Positions 7,339-8,984 of a DNA stretch of 8,984 nt are shown here, piece by piece. The stretch's first letter is position 1. Each line of letters opens with the position of its first letter. The position numbers were made by a program, and so were the translations under genes. The notes under the pieces were generated by a model. It worked only from the letters and a program-made list of their open reading frames with translations, did not search any database and had not been told where the DNA came from. The stretch is from Halomonas sp. (lineage in GTDB: Bacteria; Pseudomonadota; Gammaproteobacteria; Pseudomonadales; Halomonadaceae): NCBI GenBank assembly GCA_003560175.1, contig PWIZ01000371.1:1-8984 (forward strand), written 5' to 3'.

Positions 7339-8208
7339 TCAATACTCCTCGACGTCGGCGCGTAGCGGCTTGACCAGCGGCCCGAGGGTGTCGAGGAAGG
7401 GAGAGGATTTGTTCTCACTGCGATAGACCGAAAAATCTGCGCGGCGGTCGCGAAAGCTCTTGAGGGGCTGGCCGAGACCACGCAAACCGGTCTCGCGCTC
7501 ACGGCGCACTCGGTTGAGGTCAACCTCGATGGGCATTACCTCCTCGCCGGTGCCGGCCTGGTGAATGACGTCACCGGAGGGACCGACCACGATGGAACGC
7601 CCGTTGCCGATGGCGCCGGCGCCGTTGATATCGAAGAAGTAACACTGATTCACCGCGGCATTGGTACGGGCGATGGAGAGCTCGATGTCACGGTCAATGG
7701 TGTCGGTCATGGTCGGGTGCAGGATCACCTCGGCGCCCATGGCGGCCAGGGTGCGGGTGGTTTCAGGGAACCACATGTCGTAGCAGATCGACACCCCGAA
7801 TCGGGCCACGTTGGGCACATCGAACACCACAAACTCGCTGCCACTCTCCACACCTGCCTCATAGGGGAGGAAGGGGAACATCTTGCGATAGCGGGTCACT
7901 ACCTGGCCGTGGGGGTTGATCACCGACAGGGTATTGAAGATGCCCTCGTCAGTCTGTTCGAACATGGAGCCAGGAATCAGCCAGATACGATGCTGCTCGG
8001 CGATCTGACAGAACAGCTGCTCGGTGTGACTGGGCATCGGCTGAGCAAGGTGCGGCGAGGCCCCCATTGGCATCAACTCGCTGAACAACACCATCTGGAC
8101 CTGGGGGAAGCGGCTCATCAGCACGTCGACCCGGTGGCGCATGGCTTCGGTGTTGTCGCCGTGGTGAAGGGCATGCATCTGCACACCAGCAATGGTGAAA
8201 TAAGACAT
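7339..8208 (-). CDS. Nitrilase-superfamily carbon-nitrogen hydrolase
   Basis: The 289-aa product is a complete member of the nitrilase/amidase superfamily, whose enzymes hydrolyse amides, N-carbamoyl groups or nitriles through a Glu-Lys-Cys triad. All three residues are visible: Glu44 in LFSELMP, Lys109 in YRKMFPF and Cys142 in SICYDMWFPE. The length is normal for the N-carbamylase/omega-amidase/aliphatic-amidase branches. No signal peptide or membrane segment is seen. It is the first gene of the four-gene block, behind a 219-nt gap, and its stop lies 33 nt before the ATP-grasp start at 7305. The ATG at 8208 is preceded only by a weak purine-rich AGAGAG. Next to a decarboxylase one might think of AguB (N-carbamoylputrescine amidase), but no agmatine deiminase is visible. 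Substrate is unassigned. Confidence 0.88.
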   Translation of the reverse strand: MSYFTIAGVQMHALHHGDNTEAMRHRVDVLMSRFPQVQMVLFSELMPMGASPHLAQPMPSHTEQLFCQIAEQHRIWLIPGSMFEQTDEGIFNTLSVINPHGQVVTRYRKMFPFLPYEAGVESGSEFVVFDVPNVARFGVSICYDMWFPETTRTLAAMGAEVILHPTMTDTIDRDIELSIARTNAAVNQCYFFDINGAGAIGNGRSIVVGPSGDVIHQAGTGEEVMPIEVDLNRVRRERETGLRGLGQPLKSFRDRRADFSVYRSENKSSPFLDTLGPLVKPLRADVEEY

Positions 8209-8291
8209 CTTGATCTCTCTGCGTCAGGCGATCTCGAAACCTCGAGGGCGCTGTCAATTATCTATCGAACATGACCGGCACCGTCTAAAGC

Positions 8292-8314
8292 ATGCCGGAA
8301 AGATCGCCCGGCAT
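8292..8314. other. Perfect 7-bp hairpin between the Lrp gene and the nitrilase gene
   Basis: Atgccgg (8292-8298) pairs with ccggcat (8308-8314) around a 9-nt loop. Read on the minus strand it is followed by GCTTTAG, only a three-T run, so it could be a weak terminator of the Lrp gene or part of a leader of the nitrilase operon. Confidence 0.35.
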
Positions 8315-8315
8315 A

Positions 8316-8337
8316 GTGAGCAGAAACGGATGCTCAC
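8316..8337. other. Second perfect 7-bp hairpin, one base from the first
   Basis: Gtgagca (8316-8322) pairs with tgctcac (8331-8337) around an 8-nt loop. Together with the hairpin at 8292-8314 it makes a tandem structure of 46 nt. Neither arm is followed by a good T-tract. Possible roles are an operator for a dimeric regulator, a structured leader, or a transcript end. Confidence 0.35.
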
Positions 8338-8350
8338 CCTTTGATTACAG

Positions 8351-8380
8351 TTTATGCCACACAGCGGCGGAAGGAATCAA
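8351..8380 (-). promoter_or_regulatory. Candidate sigma70-type promoter for the nitrilase operon
   Basis: On the minus strand TTGATT (8380-8375) and CATAAA (8356-8351) are separated by 18 nt. This is a plausible but imperfect -35/-10 pair. Transcription would start near 8343 and read through both hairpins before the ATG at 8208. An alternative -10, GATAAT (8262-8257), is closer to consensus but has no good -35 partner. Both calls are weak. Confidence 0.25.
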
Positions 8381-8427
8381 CGCTGTGCTCGCGAAGCGCA
8401 GATGCCAAGGAGGACAGAAGACGAGAC

Positions 8428-8904
8428 TCATGGAGCGAGATCGCTGCCCAGGAAGCCTGGGTCCGGGCTCTTGACCGTCTTGGTGACGATATAGGTGAAG
8501 TAGCGCTCGATGCCGGCCTCGCCGGTCAGCCAGGTATCGATCAGCCGCTGGTAGGCGTCGATGGAGTCGGCCTCGACCTTGATCAGATAGTCGACGCCGC
8601 CACCCACGGCCACGCACTCGGTGACCTCGGGGGTGGCGTGGACCAGGGCCTCGAAGCGGGTAAAGCTCTCGGCGTTGTGGGCCTTGAGCTCGATCTGCAC
8701 CCACACCGGCGTACGCTTGAGCAGCGCCGCAGAGTTGATGCGGGCGCTGTAGCCCTCGATGATACCGGCCTTCTCCAGCCGCCGGACTCGTTCCCAGCAA
8801 GGGCTAACCGAGAGATTGATCGCCTCGGCCAGCTTCGACTTGGTGATGCGCCCATCCCGGGAGAGGATCTCGAGGATCTTGAGGTCATAACGATCGAGCT
8901 TCAT
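8428..8904 (-). CDS. doeX: AsnC/Lrp-family transcriptional regulator, DoeX-like
   Basis: The 158-aa product has the standard two-part layout of the AsnC/Lrp family. An N-terminal winged helix-turn-helix opens with LDRYDLKILEILSRDGR and carries ITKSKLAEAINLS and SPCWERVRRLEKAGII (to about residue 50). A C-terminal RAM-type ligand-binding domain (about 65-150) contains TPEVTECVAVGGGVDYLIKV. Such proteins form dimers or higher oligomers and respond to amino acids. The ATG at 8904 is 20 nt after the stop codon of the upstream gene, so the two are probably co-transcribed. In Halomonas elongata the regulator doeX is co-transcribed behind doeA and doeB, which fits. The family is certain. The symbol depends on the upstream partial gene being doeB. 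The likely targets are the adjacent catabolic genes, with a diamino acid such as diaminobutyrate as a possible effector. Confidence 0.88.
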   Translation of the reverse strand: MKLDRYDLKILEILSRDGRITKSKLAEAINLSVSPCWERVRRLEKAGIIEGYSARINSAALLKRTPVWVQIELKAHNAESFTRFEALVHATPEVTECVAVGGGVDYLIKVEADSIDAYQRLIDTWLTGEAGIERYFTYIVTKTVKSPDPGFLGSDLAP

Positions 8905-8924
8905 GGGTTTCTCTAGTGAAGGGT

Positions 8925-8984
8925 TCAGCCCAGCGAGTCCACCACGTCGGCGATCACCGCGATGGTGTCGCCCATGTTGACCAG
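8925..8984 (-). CDS. C-terminal end of an upstream gene, possibly doeB (partial)
   Basis: Reading from the window edge, 19 codons run open to a TGA at 8925-8927 and encode a tail ending in MGDTIAVIADVVDSLG. The gene body lies outside the window. The GDTIAVIAD segment resembles the last strand region of the succinylglutamate desuccinylase/aspartoacylase family, to which N-alpha-acetyl-diaminobutyrate deacetylase (DoeB) belongs. The position directly ahead of a DoeX-like regulator supports that. Too little sequence is present to be sure, so no symbol is given. Confidence 0.5.
   Translation of the reverse strand: MVNMGDTIAVIADVVDSLG

Noticed and set aside
7339..8208. Calling the nitrilase aguB (N-carbamoylputrescine amidase)
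   Set aside because: The triad fits the superfamily but no agmatine deiminase is present, and substrate cannot be told from motifs.
8341..8916. 191-codon open frame on the plus strand
   Set aside because: Opposite the Lrp-type gene, whose helix-turn-helix and ligand domain are clear on the minus strand.
1..8984. tRNA, rRNA, CRISPR arrays, insertion sequences, prophage or defence genes
   Set aside because: No cloverleaf-like or repeat-spacer pattern, transposase or phage-type protein was seen; the intergenic gaps are all under 220 nt and hold only the hairpins listed.

Overview
The window is a GC-rich bacterial segment in which every convincing gene lies on the minus strand, so transcription runs from the right edge to the left. 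The best match I can give from memory is a halophilic gammaproteobacterium of the Halomonas type. The reason is the frame of the window: at the right edge the tail of a gene that could be doeB, then an AsnC/Lrp-family regulator resembling DoeX, and at the left end an aldehyde dehydrogenase of the GabD/DoeC type. In Halomonas elongata the doe genes degrade ectoine to aspartate. The organism and the doe assignment are inferences from gene order and protein family, not from a database search.

Layout in transcription order: (1) 8925-8984, the last 19 codons of an upstream gene; (2) 8428-8904, the Lrp-type regulator, 20 nt behind it; (3) 8209-8427, a non-coding gap with two perfect 7-bp hairpins and a candidate promoter; (4) 8208-1846, a tight four-gene block (gaps about 33, 41 and 40 nt) encoding a nitrilase-superfamily carbon-nitrogen hydrolase, an ATP-grasp ligase, a C45-type Ntn hydrolase and a very long (925 aa) PLP-dependent Orn/Lys/Arg-type decarboxylase; (5) 1640-1845, a 206-nt gap with hairpins including a strong palindrome; (6) 1639-158, the aldehyde dehydrogenase; (7) 1-157, no gene, but a REP-like palindrome at the edge and a 10-bp-stem inverted repeat.

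The four-gene block is the most interesting part. A decarboxylase makes a di- or polyamine (or agmatine), an ATP-grasp enzyme can join a carboxylate to an amine, and C45 and nitrilase-family enzymes cleave amide or other C-N bonds. With the neighbouring aldehyde dehydrogenase this gives the enzyme types for a 'protect, oxidise, deprotect' amine pathway, analogous in logic to the gamma-glutamyl-putrescine (Puu) route but built from unrelated families. No amine oxidase or aminotransferase is visible in the window, so the pathway would need one from outside. The block also sits between apparent ectoine-degradation genes, which raises the possibility that it acts on diaminobutyrate or a hydroxyectoine-derived intermediate. 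Substrates cannot be read from the sequence.
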